A stretch of 64,000 nt of DNA from Comamonas denitrificans (GCF_017368815.1 NZ_JAFNME010000010.1:25033-89032), one strand, 5' to 3'; positions 47,395 to 57,150 are shown, counted from the first letter of the stretch. Numbers and translations are program-made. Notes: generated by a model not told the origin, from the sequence alone.

Positions 47395-48302
47395 AGGTGC
47401 AGGATTGGACAGTTCTGCCCTGGGATGGCTCGGCGCAGGATTACGCTGCGGTGGCGGCGGGCCAAGTGACCCCGCCAGAAGTGGCGCAGTGGCAGGCCCA
47501 GGCGCAGCGCGTAACTTTTGCCCATGCGGGCGGGGTACTTACCGCCCACCACTGGTCGGCCGCACCGGCACCCGGTCATCTGCACAAGGCCCCGGTGGTT
47601 GTGCTGCACGGCGGCAGCGGCAGTTGGACGCATTGGCTGCGCATGCTGGGGCCGCTGACGCAAGCCGGGCATGCCGTGTGGGCGCTGGATTTGCCGGGCT
47701 TTGGTGCCTCTGATCCCTTGCCCCATCAGCAAGATGCCGACGATATGTTGCCCCTGCTGGCTGCCAGTTTGCAGCATTGGCTGCCGGGGCAGGCGCTGCA
47801 GATCATGGGTTTTTCGCTGGGTGGGATGACGGCGGCGCTGCTGGCCGCAGCCTATCCGGCCCTGGTGCGCCAGCTGGTGCTGGTGGGGCCGCCGGGGCTG
47901 GGGCTGCGGGACAAGCCTTTGTACCGCCTCAAAGGTTGGCGCCATCTGGCCGACCCGGTGGAGCAATTGCTGTGCCACCAGTACAACTTGGCCGCGCTGA
48001 TGCTGGCCGATGCCCGCCAGATTGACCGCGCCACCTTGGCCCTGCACACGGCCAATGTGCAGCGCGACCGCTTGCCGCGTCGCCGCCTGGCCAGCACCGA
48101 CATCCTGCGCCAAACCCTGCCGCGCATCACCTGCCCGGTGCAGGCGGTGTATGGGCAGGAGGACGTGCTCTACCGAGGGCTGTGGCCGCAAGTGGCGGCG
48201 TGCTTTGGCGGGCGGCTGCAGTTGATTGCAGGGGCCGGGCATTGGGTGCAGTACGAGCAGCCGGGGGTGTTTGCAGAGGCAGTCCTGCCAATGCTTTTAT
48301 AA
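47388..48302 (+). CDS. Alpha/beta hydrolase
   Basis: The gene probably starts at GTG 47388 (VVEVQDWTVLPWDG), overlapping the aroQ stop, giving 304 residues. The oxyanion region VVVLHGGSGSWTHWLRML, the nucleophile elbow IMGFSLGGM and the catalytic histidine in GAGHWVQYEQPG are all present. The substrate is unknown; the fold suits an esterase or C-C hydrolase. Coupling to aroQ may be only positional. Confidence 0.85.
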   Translation: MVEVQDWTVLPWDGSAQDYAAVAAGQVTPPEVAQWQAQAQRVTFAHAGGVLTAHHWSAAPAPGHLHKAPVVVLHGGSGSWTHWLRMLGPLTQAGHAVWALDLPGFGASDPLPHQQDADDMLPLLAASLQHWLPGQALQIMGFSLGGMTAALLAAAYPALVRQLVLVGPPGLGLRDKPLYRLKGWRHLADPVEQLLCHQYNLAALMLADARQIDRATLALHTANVQRDRLPRRRLASTDILRQTLPRITCPVQAVYGQEDVLYRGLWPQVAACFGGRLQLIAGAGHWVQYEQPGVFAEAVLPMLL

Positions 48303-48366
48303 AAATACCTGGTTCCGCTGGATGTGAAACGATTTCAAAGTGTTTTTATATAAGAATCGTTTAAAT

Positions 48367-48385
48367 ATAAGCGCAACCAGCTATT
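48367..48385. repeat. AGCTGTTTGCGC-type repeat, half copy
   Basis: ATAAGCGCAACCAGCTATT is close to the right arm of the palindromes at 32846 and 54249. A weak left-arm-like CTGGTTCCGCT lies about 60 bp upstream, between the hydrolase and lpxH. Confidence 0.45.
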
Positions 48386-48394
48386 GAAAATAGA

Positions 48395-49180
48395 CTAAAA
48401 AGCATCCGCCAAAGGCAGGCGCTGCCATTGCCCATTGGGCGTGATGCGCAGCACCTCGGCGCGTGGGGCTGGGCCATCGCAATGCCAGTCAGAGAGCACG
48501 ACGCGGGTGCGCCCCGCTGGCAGGGTGTGGTCGGCTGGGCGGTGGGTGTGGCCGTGAATCAGCGTGTGCGCCTGGGTGTGCGCAAGCCATTGATCGGTAA
48601 GCGCCGGATCGGCATCGGCGTACTCCATGCCCGATTGCTTGCGCTGCTCGCTTTCGCTGCGCAAATGCTGGGCCAGGGCGCGGCGCTCGACCAGGGGGCG
48701 GGCCAGCAGCTGCTGTTGCCAGGCGGGCTGGCGGCTGATGGCGCGAAATTGTTGGTATTCAGTATCGTCCAGGCACAGCGCATCGCCGTGCGAAAGCAAG
48801 ATGCGCTGCGGCCCCCAGACCAGCAGGGTGGGGTCGGCCAAGCCTTGCATGCCGCTGGCCCGCAAAAACGCTGCGTCGGCCAGAAAGTCGCGGTTGCCCA
48901 CCATGAAATAGATGGGCCGCTGCTGGCTGGCCGCGTGCAGCGTGGCGGCGCATTGGGCTTCAAAGCTGCCCGCCTCTTGCAGGGCATCGTCGCCCACCCA
49001 GGATTCAAACAAATCGCCCAGGATCACGATGGCGCTGGCCGGGCTGCTTTTTAAATAGCGTTGCCAAGCGGCCAAGGTGGCGGGTTCGCTGGCTTGCAGG
49101 TGCAAGTCGGCAATGCATTCCACCGCGCTCCAGTGCGTTGGCGCGTGCAGCGTTTGGGCGGGCAGGGCGGTGGTGGGCAT
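48395..49180 (-). CDS. lpxH: UDP-2,3-diacylglucosamine diphosphatase
   Basis: A 261-residue calcineurin-like phosphoesterase with IADLHL (first metal site), GDLFESWVGDD, GNRDFLAD, LLSHGDALC and LIHGHTHRP. It makes lipid X in lipid A synthesis at the inner membrane. It follows the cyclophilin gene by 17 bp. Confidence 0.93.
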   Translation of the reverse strand: MPTTALPAQTLHAPTHWSAVECIADLHLQASEPATLAAWQRYLKSSPASAIVILGDLFESWVGDDALQEAGSFEAQCAATLHAASQQRPIYFMVGNRDFLADAAFLRASGMQGLADPTLLVWGPQRILLSHGDALCLDDTEYQQFRAISRQPAWQQQLLARPLVERRALAQHLRSESEQRKQSGMEYADADPALTDQWLAHTQAHTLIHGHTHRPADHTLPAGRTRVVLSDWHCDGPAPRAEVLRITPNGQWQRLPLADAF

Positions 49181-49197
49181 GCTGCAAGGGGTTGGAT

Positions 49198-49725
49198 TTA
49201 CAGGGCCACAGCCTTGTCGATCACCACGGCATCAAACGGCACGTCATCGTGGTAGCCCTTGCGCGTGGTGCGTACTTTTTTCATGGCATCGACCACTTCT
49301 TGGCCTTTGACCACTTTGCCAAACACGGCATAGCCCCAGCCTTGTGCGGTGGGCGAGGTGTGGTTCAAAAAGTCGTTGTTCACGGTGTTGATAAAGAACT
49401 GGGCTGTGGCGCTGTGCGGGTCGCCGGTGCGGGCCATGGCGATGGTGTAAGCATCGTTTTTCAGGCCGTTCTTGGCCTCGTTTTCGATGGGGGCCTGGGT
49501 GTCTTTTTGCTGCATGTCGGGGGTAAAGCCACCGCCTTGGACCATGAAGTTTTTAATCACGCGGTGAAAGATGGTGCCGTTGTAGAAGCCGTCGTTCACG
49601 TAGGCGAGGAAGTTTTCCGTGGTTTTCGGGGCTTTTTCGGCATCCAGCTCCAGGGTGATCACGCCCTGGGTGGCTTCGTCGGCCACGTTGATGGTGATGT
49701 GCAGTTCAACTTGAGGATTGCTCAT
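49198..49725 (-). CDS. ppiB: Peptidyl-prolyl isomerase B, cytoplasmic cyclophilin
   Basis: The start [20 protein letters not shown] gives 175 residues without a signal peptide. Cyclophilin motifs include [15 protein letters not shown] and [17 protein letters not shown]. It catalyses proline isomerisation. It is a paralogue of the periplasmic copy just upstream. Confidence 0.92.
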   Translation of the reverse strand: MSNPQVELHITINVADEATQGVITLELDAEKAPKTTENFLAYVNDGFYNGTIFHRVIKNFMVQGGGFTPDMQQKDTQAPIENEAKNGLKNDAYTIAMARTGDPHSATAQFFINTVNNDFLNHTSPTAQGWGYAVFGKVVKGQEVVDAMKKVRTTRKGYHDDVPFDAVVIDKAVAL

Positions 49726-49810
49726 AAAAATCTTTCGTAAATTAAAGAGAAGGGGGCGCTGGTGGCGCGGTGGGGAAAAAACGCGTTCAAAAGCGCGTTC
49801 AAAAGGTGCG

Positions 49811-50386
49811 TTAAAGCTGGGTGGCGGCAATGATGGTCACGGGGCGCAGGGGCACATCGCTGTACATGCCTTGCCGTCCCGTGGGCACCTGGCGGATTTT
49901 GTCCACCACCTCTTGGCCAGCAATCACCTGGCCAAAAACGGCGTAGCCATGGCCATCGGGCTTGGGCGCATCGAGCATGGTGTTGTCTTTGACGTTGATA
50001 AAAAACTGCGCGGTGGCCGAATTGGGGTCGGGCCTGCGGGCCATGGCAATGCTGTAGCGCACGTTTTTCAGGCCGTTGTTGGCCTCAAGTGGAATCGGGG
50101 TGCGGGTGGCTTTTTCTTGCAAGTTGGCCGTCATGCCGCCGCCTTGGATCATGAAGCCATCAATCACGCGGTGAAAGATGGTGCCGTCGTAGTGCTTGTC
50201 TTGCACATATTGCAGAAAGTTTGCCACGGTGGCAGGGGCTTTTTCTGGCTCCAGTTGCACCACGATGTCGCCCAGGCTGGTGTGCAGTTTCACCTGGGGT
50301 TGGGTGGAGGGCGTTTGCGCCAGAACGCTGCCAGTGGTGCAGCAAGCGGCCAAGGCCAGCATCAGGGTGCGGCGGTGCAGGGGCAT
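49811..50386 (-). CDS. ppiA: Peptidyl-prolyl isomerase A, periplasmic cyclophilin
   Basis: The start [20 protein letters not shown] gives 191 residues with a signal peptide ending near VLA-QT, so the enzyme is exported. [15 protein letters not shown] and [16 protein letters not shown] mark the cyclophilin fold. A GAGGAG site precedes the ATG. Confidence 0.9.
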   Translation of the reverse strand: MPLHRRTLMLALAACCTTGSVLAQTPSTQPQVKLHTSLGDIVVQLEPEKAPATVANFLQYVQDKHYDGTIFHRVIDGFMIQGGGMTANLQEKATRTPIPLEANNGLKNVRYSIAMARRPDPNSATAQFFINVKDNTMLDAPKPDGHGYAVFGQVIAGQEVVDKIRQVPTGRQGMYSDVPLRPVTIIAATQL

Positions 50387-50432
50387 GAAAAAACTCCTCA
50401 TTAGCTCATCAGGTCGGTTGAAGTGGGTTGGA

Positions 50433-50942
50433 TTAAGGCTGCAGCAAGGGGCGCAGGCCGCTGAGCTTGCGCTGCACGTCCGGCTGGGCACCTTGCAGTT
50501 TGGTGGCTTGGCTAAAGGCTTCGTGTGCCAGGCGCAGATAAATATCGCCCAGGTTTTCATAAGCCACGGGGTAGCTGGGGTTGTTGCGCACCGCTTGCAG
50601 CAAGGCCCCCCGGGCTTGTTCCAGCTGGCCTTGGCCAGCGTAGAGCACGGCCAGGTTGTTGTAGGGCTCGGGCAGCTCTGGGTATTCCTGGGTCAGCAGG
50701 GTGAATGTGGTGATGGCCGCCTGGGTGTCACCGGCGGCCGATTGGGCCGAGCCCTGCAAGAAGCGCATCTGCGGATCGCGGGCGTTTTGGGCCAAATAGT
50801 TTTGCGCTTGGGCGATGGCTTCGGTGGTTTTGCCCTGCTGGATGAGTGCGGCCACATCGCTATGCGCATCGGCCTGGGCGCTGGCGGTAAAGGTGAGCAA
50901 GGCGGCCGGAAGAAGCAGGCGCAAAAGGGCAAGGCGGGACAT
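50433..50942 (-). CDS. Exported tetratricopeptide repeat protein
   Basis: The start MSRLALLRLLLPAALLTFTA gives about 169 residues with a signal peptide cleaved near ASA-QA and TPR repeats (ALIQQGKTTEAIAQAQNYLA; YPELPEPYNNLAVLYAGQGQ). It probably scaffolds a periplasmic or outer membrane complex. It precedes ppiA on the same strand. Confidence 0.85.
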   Translation of the reverse strand: MSRLALLRLLLPAALLTFTASAQADAHSDVAALIQQGKTTEAIAQAQNYLAQNARDPQMRFLQGSAQSAAGDTQAAITTFTLLTQEYPELPEPYNNLAVLYAGQGQLEQARGALLQAVRNNPSYPVAYENLGDIYLRLAHEAFSQATKLQGAQPDVQRKLSGLRPLLQP

Positions 50943-51082
50943 AAAAACTCTCAAAAAAGGAATGCCGAGGGCGTCGGTTTATACTTCGCGGCGATTGTAG
51001 CGGCTGCACTTTGGGCGGCCGTTGTTGATTTTTGGGGGCGGAATTTGCTTTTGCCCCTTTTGTTTTAAAGCTGCCCCCCCCC

Positions 51083-52465
51083 ATGAGTTTGCGCATCTAC
51101 AACACGCTTCGCCGTGCATTGGAGGTTTTTCAGCCTCTACAACCCGGCCATGTCCGCATGTATGTATGCGGCATGACCGTGTACGACCTGTGCCACCTGG
51201 GCCATGCGCGTTCGATGGTGGCGTTTGATGTGGTGCAGCGCTGGCTGCGCGTGAGCGGTTATGAAGTGACTTATGTGCGCAATATCACGGATATTGACGA
51301 CAAAATCATTCAACGAGCCGTTAAAAACAATGAAACCGTGCGCAGCCTGACCGATCGCATGATCGCCGCGCTGCACCAGGATGCCGATGCCCTGGGCATT
51401 GAGCGCCCCACGCATGAGCCGCGTGCCACCGATTACGTGCCACAAATGCTCTCGATGATCGGCACCCTGCGCAACAAAGGCCTGGCCTACCAAGCGCCCG
51501 GTGGCGACGTGCTGTTTGCCGTGCGCCAGTTTGCCGACTACGGCAAGCTGTCTGGCAAAACGCTTGATGAGCTCAACGCTGGCGAGCGCGTGGCGGTGCA
51601 AGACGGCAAACGTGACCCGCTGGATTTTGTGCTGTGGAAATCGGCCAAGCCCCAAGAGCCGGACGAGGTGAAATGGCCCAGCCCCTTTGGCACAGGCCGC
51701 CCCGGTTGGCACATTGAGTGTTCTGCCATGGGCTGCACCCTGCTGGGCGAGAGTTTTGACATCCACGGCGGTGGCGCGGATTTGGCGTTTCCGCACCATG
51801 AAAACGAAATCGCCCAAAGCGAAGGCGCAACCGGTCAGCCGTTTGCCCATACCTGGATGCACAACGGCTTTATCAACGTCGATAACGAGAAGATGTCCAA
51901 ATCCCTGGGCAACTTCTTCACCATTCGCGATGTGCTGCAAGCGTACGAGCCCGAAGTCGTGCGCTTTTTCGTCGTGCGCAGCCATTACCGCAGCCCGCTG
52001 AATTACTCCAACGTGCATTTGGACGATGCCCGCAGCGCACTCAAGCGCTTGTACACCGCCCTGAGCGTGGTGGTGCCGCACAGCGCAGCGGCCATCGACT
52101 GGACGAATCCCTATGCCGCCCGCTTCAAAGCGGCCATGGACGAGGACTTTGGCACCCCAGAGGCCGTTGCCGTGTTGTTTGAGCTGGCCTCGGAAGTCAA
52201 TCGCAGCCAATCGGCGCATCTGGCTGGCTTGCTACAGGCCTTGGGGGGCTGCTTGGGTTTATTGCAGGCCGATCCACAAACTTTTTTGCAAGCGGGCGCT
52301 GCCCATGCCGATGCCACGGCGATTGAGGCACAAATTGCTGCCCGCGCAGCCGCCAAAGCAGCCAAAGACTGGGCGGAGGCCGACCGCATCCGCAATGCCT
52401 TGCTGGCCCAAGGCATTGTGCTGAAAGACTCGGCCAGCGGCACCACCTGGGAGGCGGCCCAGTAA
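51083..52465 (+). CDS. cysS: Cysteinyl-tRNA synthetase
   Basis: A 460-residue class I synthetase. The zinc ligand is C29 in [10 protein letters not shown], the HIGH motif is HLGH at residues 38-41, and KMSKSLGN is near residue 269. The start [20 protein letters not shown] is standard. It charges tRNA-Cys and is divergent from the TPR gene. Confidence 0.96.
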   Translation: MSLRIYNTLRRALEVFQPLQPGHVRMYVCGMTVYDLCHLGHARSMVAFDVVQRWLRVSGYEVTYVRNITDIDDKIIQRAVKNNETVRSLTDRMIAALHQDADALGIERPTHEPRATDYVPQMLSMIGTLRNKGLAYQAPGGDVLFAVRQFADYGKLSGKTLDELNAGERVAVQDGKRDPLDFVLWKSAKPQEPDEVKWPSPFGTGRPGWHIECSAMGCTLLGESFDIHGGGADLAFPHHENEIAQSEGATGQPFAHTWMHNGFINVDNEKMSKSLGNFFTIRDVLQAYEPEVVRFFVVRSHYRSPLNYSNVHLDDARSALKRLYTALSVVVPHSAAAIDWTNPYAARFKAAMDEDFGTPEAVAVLFELASEVNRSQSAHLAGLLQALGGCLGLLQADPQTFLQAGAAHADATAIEAQIAARAAAKAAKDWAEADRIRNALLAQGIVLKDSASGTTWEAAQ

Positions 52466-52481
52466 GCCTGGGCCACGTGGT

Positions 52482-53141
52482 ATGGCACCTTCTCCCAAAG
52501 TACAGCTTCCGGCTGTGCCCGCCGATGCGCCCGCATATTGGGCGCAAGCGTGTCAGCACCTGGTGAAAAAAGACCGGGTGATGCGCCGTTTAATCCCCCA
52601 AATGGGCAGCGCCGCCTTAACTTCGCGCGGCGATCCGTTTATCACCCTCGCGCGTTCCATTGTTGGGCAGCAGGTGTCGGTGAAGGCCGCCGCCAGCATC
52701 TGGAAGCGCTTGGAAGCCCTGCCACCGGCGATGGAGCCCCAGCATCTGCAGCGCCTGAGCGTTGAAGAGATGCGCGGCGCGGGCTTATCGGCCCGCAAAG
52801 TGGACTATTTGCTGGATTTATCCACCCACTTTATCGAAGGGCGCTTGCGCCCCGATCGCTGGCCCGAGATGGACGATGAGGCCATCATCACCGAATTAAC
52901 CGCCATTCGCGGCGTTGGCCGCTGGACAGCGCAGATGTGCTTGATGTTCTATCTGCAGCGGCCCAACGTGCTGCCGCTGGATGATGTGGGGCTGATCAAG
53001 GGCATCAGCGAATGCTATTTCTCGGGCGACCCGGTCAGCCGCAGCGATGCCCGTGAGGTGGCCGAGGCGTGGAAACCCTGGGCCACAGTAGCAACTTGGT
53101 ATATTTGGCGCTCGCTGGATCCCCAGCCCGTGGCCTATTGA
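52482..53141 (+). CDS. alkA: DNA-3-methyladenine glycosylase (AlkA-type, HhH-GPD)
   Basis: A 219-residue glycosylase with the helix-hairpin-helix LTAIRGVGRWTAQMCLMFYL and the catalytic aspartate in LPLDDVGL near residue 167. It excises alkylated bases. It lacks the N-terminal Ada-like domain and is the short bacterial form. It follows cysS by 16 bp. Confidence 0.88.
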   Translation: MAPSPKVQLPAVPADAPAYWAQACQHLVKKDRVMRRLIPQMGSAALTSRGDPFITLARSIVGQQVSVKAAASIWKRLEALPPAMEPQHLQRLSVEEMRGAGLSARKVDYLLDLSTHFIEGRLRPDRWPEMDDEAIITELTAIRGVGRWTAQMCLMFYLQRPNVLPLDDVGLIKGISECYFSGDPVSRSDAREVAEAWKPWATVATWYIWRSLDPQPVAY

Positions 53142-53205
53142 GTCCTGAAGGACGCAGACAAAGCAAATGTTCCAAGGCCACGGCACTGGGACAAGGAGAA
53201 AAATC

Positions 53206-54177
53206 TTGGCTAAAAAAACTTTCCTCGACTTTGAGCAACCCATTGCAGAGTTGGAAACCAAAATTGACGAGCTGCGCTACGTACAAAGTGAAAGCGCCGT
53301 CGATATTTCGGATGAAATCGATCAGTTGAGCAAAAAAAGCAACCAACTGACCAAAGATATCTACAGCAACCTGACGCCTTGGCAAATTACCAAAATTGCC
53401 CGGCATGCCGATCGTCCTTACACCTTGGACTATGTGCGCGAAATTTTTACTGATTTCGTGGAAATGCACGGTGATCGCCACTTTGCCGACGATAAATCCA
53501 TCATCGGCGGCCTGGCCCGCTTCAATGGCCAAGCCTGCATGGTGATTGGCCACCAAAAAGGGCGCGACACCAAAGAGCGCACCCTGCGCAACTTCGGCAT
53601 GACCCGCCCAGAGGGCTACCGCAAAGCCTTGCGCCTGATGAAAACCGCAGAAAAATTCAAACTGCCCGTGTTCACCTTTGTCGATACGCCCGGTGCTTTC
53701 CCCGGTATCGATGCCGAGGAGCGTGGCCAGTCTGAGGCCATTGGCCGCAACATCTTTGAGATGGCGCAGCTCAAAACCCCCATCATCACCACCATCATTG
53801 GCGAAGGCGGCTCGGGCGGTGCCTTGGCCATTTCGGTGGCGGACCAGGTGCTGATGCTGCAATACGCGGTGTATTCGGTCATCAGCCCCGAAGGCTGTGC
53901 CTCGATTTTGTGGAAAACCGGCGAAAAAGCCTCTGAGGCCGCCGAGGCCATGGGCATCACGGCCCACCGCCTCAAAGCCCTGGGTTTGGTGGACAAAATT
54001 GTCAATGAGCCCGTCGGTGGAGCCCATCGCGACCCCAAGCACATGGCCAGCCTGCTCAAACGCGCTTTGGGCGATGCTTGGCGGCAATTGGTCGATTTAA
54101 GCACCGACGACCTGCAGCAACGCCGTTACGACCGCCTGCAAAGCTACGGCCGCTTCACCGATACCAAAGCACGCTAA
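53206..54177 (+). CDS. accA: Acetyl-CoA carboxylase carboxyltransferase subunit alpha
   Basis: A 323-residue protein beginning at TTG ([20 protein letters not shown]) with an AAGGAG site 8 bp upstream; an ATG at 53167 would add a non-homologous leader. [20 protein letters not shown] and the acyl-CoA region [11 protein letters not shown] are conserved. With AccD it forms malonyl-CoA for fatty acid synthesis. Confidence 0.94.
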   Translation: MAKKTFLDFEQPIAELETKIDELRYVQSESAVDISDEIDQLSKKSNQLTKDIYSNLTPWQITKIARHADRPYTLDYVREIFTDFVEMHGDRHFADDKSIIGGLARFNGQACMVIGHQKGRDTKERTLRNFGMTRPEGYRKALRLMKTAEKFKLPVFTFVDTPGAFPGIDAEERGQSEAIGRNIFEMAQLKTPIITTIIGEGGSGGALAISVADQVLMLQYAVYSVISPEGCASILWKTGEKASEAAEAMGITAHRLKALGLVDKIVNEPVGGAHRDPKHMASLLKRALGDAWRQLVDLSTDDLQQRRYDRLQSYGRFTDTKAR

Positions 54178-54248
54178 TTACGCTAACCACGGCGCAGTGG
54201 TTGCGGCTTGGTTGTTTCTTGATGGCCCTGCGGGGCCATTGTTTTTGC

Positions 54249-54326
54249 TAGCTGTTTGCGCTTTATAAACAGCATTTTTATGTATTTTTCATTGTGAAAT
54301 CTTTATAAATAAAGCGCAAACAGCTA
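54249..54326. repeat. AGCTGTTTGCGC-type palindrome, accA-tilS
   Basis: The left arm TAGCTGTTTGCGCTTTAT (54249-54266) has an exact complement at 54309-54326 around an AT-rich loop. It is the cleanest copy of this family in the window. Confidence 0.8.
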
Positions 54327-54350
54327 TTAAATTTAATCATCTTCATTCGC

Positions 54351-55319
54351 ATGACCCCTGCATTCGCCCAAGCGCTGGCCGCCTTCTCACCGCAACTGCC
54401 GCTGGCAGTGGCCTACAGCGGCGGGGCCGATTCCAGCGCCTTGCTACGCGCTTGCGCCCAGCGCTGGCCCGGGCAGGTGCTGGCGGTGCATGTGCACCAT
54501 GGTCTGCAAGCAGCAGGGGATGATTTTTTGCAGCACTGCCAATCGGTGTGTGCGCAGTTGGCCATTCCCTTGGCGGTGGCCCGGGTCGATGCCCGCCACT
54601 GCCCCGGCCAAAGCCCAGAAGAGGCCGCCCGCCAGCACCGCTACGCAGCCTTGTGCGATTTGGCCCGCAGCCACTTCGCCCAGCCAGCGGCCAGCATTGC
54701 CTTGGCCCAGCATGCCGATGACCAGGTGGAGACCTTGCTGCTGGCCCTGTCGCGGGGGGCTGGGGTGGCAGGTCTGGCCGCCATGCCCGCACACTGGCAA
54801 GCGGAGGGGCTGCACTGGCATCGCCCTTTGCTCGCCGTCCCCGGACAGGATTTGCGCCGCTGGCTAGAGCAGATGCAAGCGCCTTGGGTGGAGGACCCTA
54901 GCAATGCCGACGAGCGGTTCACCCGCAACCGCATCCGACACAAGTTGCTGCCCGTGCTGGAAGCCGTTTTTCCGCAATTTCGCACCACCTTTGCCCGCAG
55001 CTGTGCCCACGCCGCTCAGGCCAAAGGCTTGCTGGAAACCTTGGCCCAGCAAGATGCCGCAACCACCGGACTGCCCCCGCTGATTGCCGCTTTGCAAAAG
55101 CTACCGACCGAGCGCCAAACGAATCTGCTGCGCTACTGGCTGCTGCATCACCATGGCACCACCCCCAGTACGGCCCAAATCCAGGCGCTATTGGTGCAAA
55201 TCGCTGCATGCAGGACGCGAGGCCACCATATCCAGATCAAGATGGGCTCAGGGTTTGTTTGTAGAAAAGGTGCAAATTTGTATTGGTACAATCCCCAGGT
55301 TTTGGTCCAAAAACCCTGA
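54351..55319 (+). CDS. tilS: tRNA(Ile)-lysidine synthase
   Basis: A 322-residue PP-loop ATPase with SGGADSSA at residues 23-30, HHGL, QHADDQVETLLLALSRG and the RNRIRHKLLP motif. It converts C34 of the AUA-reading tRNA-Ile to lysidine. It is slightly shorter than the E. coli enzyme, as in other beta-proteobacteria. Confidence 0.93.
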   Translation: MTPAFAQALAAFSPQLPLAVAYSGGADSSALLRACAQRWPGQVLAVHVHHGLQAAGDDFLQHCQSVCAQLAIPLAVARVDARHCPGQSPEEAARQHRYAALCDLARSHFAQPAASIALAQHADDQVETLLLALSRGAGVAGLAAMPAHWQAEGLHWHRPLLAVPGQDLRRWLEQMQAPWVEDPSNADERFTRNRIRHKLLPVLEAVFPQFRTTFARSCAHAAQAKGLLETLAQQDAATTGLPPLIAALQKLPTERQTNLLRYWLLHHHGTTPSTAQIQALLVQIAACRTRGHHIQIKMGSGFVCRKGANLYWYNPQVLVQKP

Positions 55320-55399
55320 GTGCGAAAACCGGCGGCGCTCCAAAACACAGCCCCTTCACAACAGCGCCGTGACCAGTAGTTTCGTCACACCTTTAACCA

Positions 55400-56665
55400 A
55401 TGGCACTGTTCGTTCATAAATACGGCGGCACATCGATGGGCTCTACCGAGCGCATCCGCAACGTCGCCAAGCGTGTGGCCAAGTGGGCCCGCGCCGGACA
55501 CCAAGTCGTGGTCGTGCCCAGCGCCATGAGTGGTGAAACCAACCGCCTGCTGGCCCTGGCCAGTGAACTCACTCCTGATCACCCCGATACGGCTTACTAC
55601 CGCGAACAAGACATGCTGGCCGCCACTGGCGAGCAGGCATCTTCGGCCCTGTTGGCGATCGCTTTGCAAGCCGAGGGCATGCCCGCCGTCAGCTACGCCG
55701 GCTGGCAAGTGCCAGTGCGCACTGACAGCAGCTACACCAAAGCCCGCATTGAATCGATTGATGATGCCCGTGTACGTGCCGACTTGGATGCCGGGCGTGT
55801 GGTCATCATTACCGGCTTTCAGGGGATTGACCCCGGCGGCAATATCACCACCTTGGGGCGAGGCGGCTCGGACACTTCTGCAGTGGCCATCGCTGCCGCC
55901 ATCAAGGCCGATGAGTGCTTGATTTACACCGATGTCGATGGTGTCTATACGACCGATCCCCGCGTCGTGCCTGCCGCCAAACGCCTGGGCACGGTAAGCT
56001 TTGAAGAAATGCTGGAAATGGCCAGCCTGGGCTCCAAAGTGCTGCAAATTCGCTCGGTGGAATTTGCCGGTAAATACAAGGTTCCCATGCGTGTGCTCTC
56101 TAGCTTCACGCCCTGGGACATTGATCTGGCAGAAGAAGCCAGTTCTGGCACTCTGATTACTTTTGAGGAAGACGAAAAAATGGAAAAAGCCGTTGTTTCT
56201 GGCATCGCATTCAATCGTGGCGAAGCCAAGGTCTCGGTGCTCGGTGTGCCTGACACCCCCGGCATCGCTGCGGCCATCCTGGGGCCTGTGGCCGATGCCA
56301 ACATCGATATCGATGTGATCATCCAAAACATCTCTAAAGATGGCAAAACCGATTTCAGCTTCACCGTTAATCAGACAGACTTCCAGAGAACGCTGGATCT
56401 GTTGCGTGAAAAAGTCAGCCCCAGCCTGGGTGCTGCTGAAGTGGTTGGTAACCCCAATATTGCCAAAGTCAGCATCGTCGGTATCGGCATGCGCAGCCAC
56501 GTGGGTGTTGCTTCCACCATGTTCCGTGCCCTGGCGCAAGAGGGGGTGAACATTCAAATGATCTCTACCTCCGAGATCAAAACTTCGGTTGTCATCGACG
56601 AAAAGTACCTAGAGCTGGCGGTTCGTGCCTTGCACACAGCCTTCGGTCTGGATAAAACGGAATAA
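55400..56665 (+). CDS. lysC: Aspartate kinase
   Basis: A 421-residue enzyme with KYGGTS at residues 7-12, the substrate region GRGGSDTSAVAIAAA, YTDVDGVYTTDPR and two ACT domains after about residue 265 for feedback control by lysine or threonine. It starts the aspartate pathway. tRNA-Ser lies about 50 bp downstream. Confidence 0.96.
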   Translation: MALFVHKYGGTSMGSTERIRNVAKRVAKWARAGHQVVVVPSAMSGETNRLLALASELTPDHPDTAYYREQDMLAATGEQASSALLAIALQAEGMPAVSYAGWQVPVRTDSSYTKARIESIDDARVRADLDAGRVVIITGFQGIDPGGNITTLGRGGSDTSAVAIAAAIKADECLIYTDVDGVYTTDPRVVPAAKRLGTVSFEEMLEMASLGSKVLQIRSVEFAGKYKVPMRVLSSFTPWDIDLAEEASSGTLITFEEDEKMEKAVVSGIAFNRGEAKVSVLGVPDTPGIAAAILGPVADANIDIDVIIQNISKDGKTDFSFTVNQTDFQRTLDLLREKVSPSLGAAEVVGNPNIAKVSIVGIGMRSHVGVASTMFRALAQEGVNIQMISTSEIKTSVVIDEKYLELAVRALHTAFGLDKTE

Positions 56666-56718
56666 TTTTTCAAATTTGTCAAAACCGCTAAAAATTGTGC
56701 TTACAATAGCGGTTCTGC

Positions 56719-56811
56719 GGAAACGTGACCGAGTGGCCGAAGGTGCTCCCCTGCTAAGGGAGTATGGGGTTTATAGCTCCATCAAGGGTTCGAATCCCTT
56801 CGTTTCCGCCA
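56719..56811 (+). tRNA. tRNA-Ser(GCU)
   Basis: A 93-nt class II tRNA with long variable arm, acceptor GGAAACG/CGTTTCC, anticodon loop CTGCTAA (GCT) and encoded CCA. Its 3' end is the left attachment site of the filamentous prophage, which leaves the tRNA intact. Confidence 0.95.
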
Positions 56812-57150
56812 AGAATTAAAGCCTTGATTGTTCTCAATCAGGGCTTTTTCTTTTTCCGCTTCTGGAAAAGCTGCCAAGATGGCCCAAAAGCCCTCGGCGG
56901 CTTTTTTTTCGTCTGTGCTTTCTGATTGCTCTAGCTCTAGTGCCATTTCTTCCATAAATGCCCGTGCGGGTTCCTCTCCTAGGATTGCGCGAAGCTTTCC
57001 TAATACTCGCCAGTTCGCACGCCTTTTTCCTTGTTTCATCTCCACAAGGTTTGAGGGATTCATCTCCATCATCTTTGCTAATTTGTTTTGGCTTCCTGCT
57101 ATCGCGGTTGCCTTCTCTATTAGTAAATTCAATTCTTCAAGTGTGCTCAT
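56782..57150 (-). CDS. Phage repressor, helix-turn-helix, ends inside tRNA-Ser
   Basis: The start MSTLEELNLLIEKATAIAGS gives 122 residues in the prophage; an upstream ATG at 57165 would add five. A Cro/C1-type helix-turn-helix is seen in SQNKLAKMMEMNPSNLVEMK, followed by a helical tail. Codons up to residue 117 are phage DNA; the last five (RDSNP) and the stop are read from the tRNA-Ser gene. In the joined circular phage the same frame would continue for 58 codons. Two operator-like repeats surround its start, suggesting autoregulation and control of the divergent phage genes. Confidence 0.8.
   Translation of the reverse strand: MSTLEELNLLIEKATAIAGSQNKLAKMMEMNPSNLVEMKQGKRRANWRVLGKLRAILGEEPARAFMEEMALELEQSESTDEKKAAEGFWAILAAFPEAEKEKALIENNQGFNSWRKRRDSNP
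56799..56812 (+). other. attL core of filamentous prophage
   Basis: TTCGTTTCCGCCAA occurs here at the tRNA-Ser 3' end and exactly again at 63813-63826. Everything between is phage-like. Confidence 0.9.
56818..56855 (+). terminator. Phage-borne terminator after tRNA-Ser
   Basis: AAAGCCTTGATTG (56818-56830) and CAATCAGGGCTTT (56835-56847) pair over 13 bp with one wobble and a TTCT loop, followed by T-rich sequence. It lies in the prophage, antisense to the repressor 3' end, and would end lysC-tRNA-Ser transcription before it enters the phage. Confidence 0.8.
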
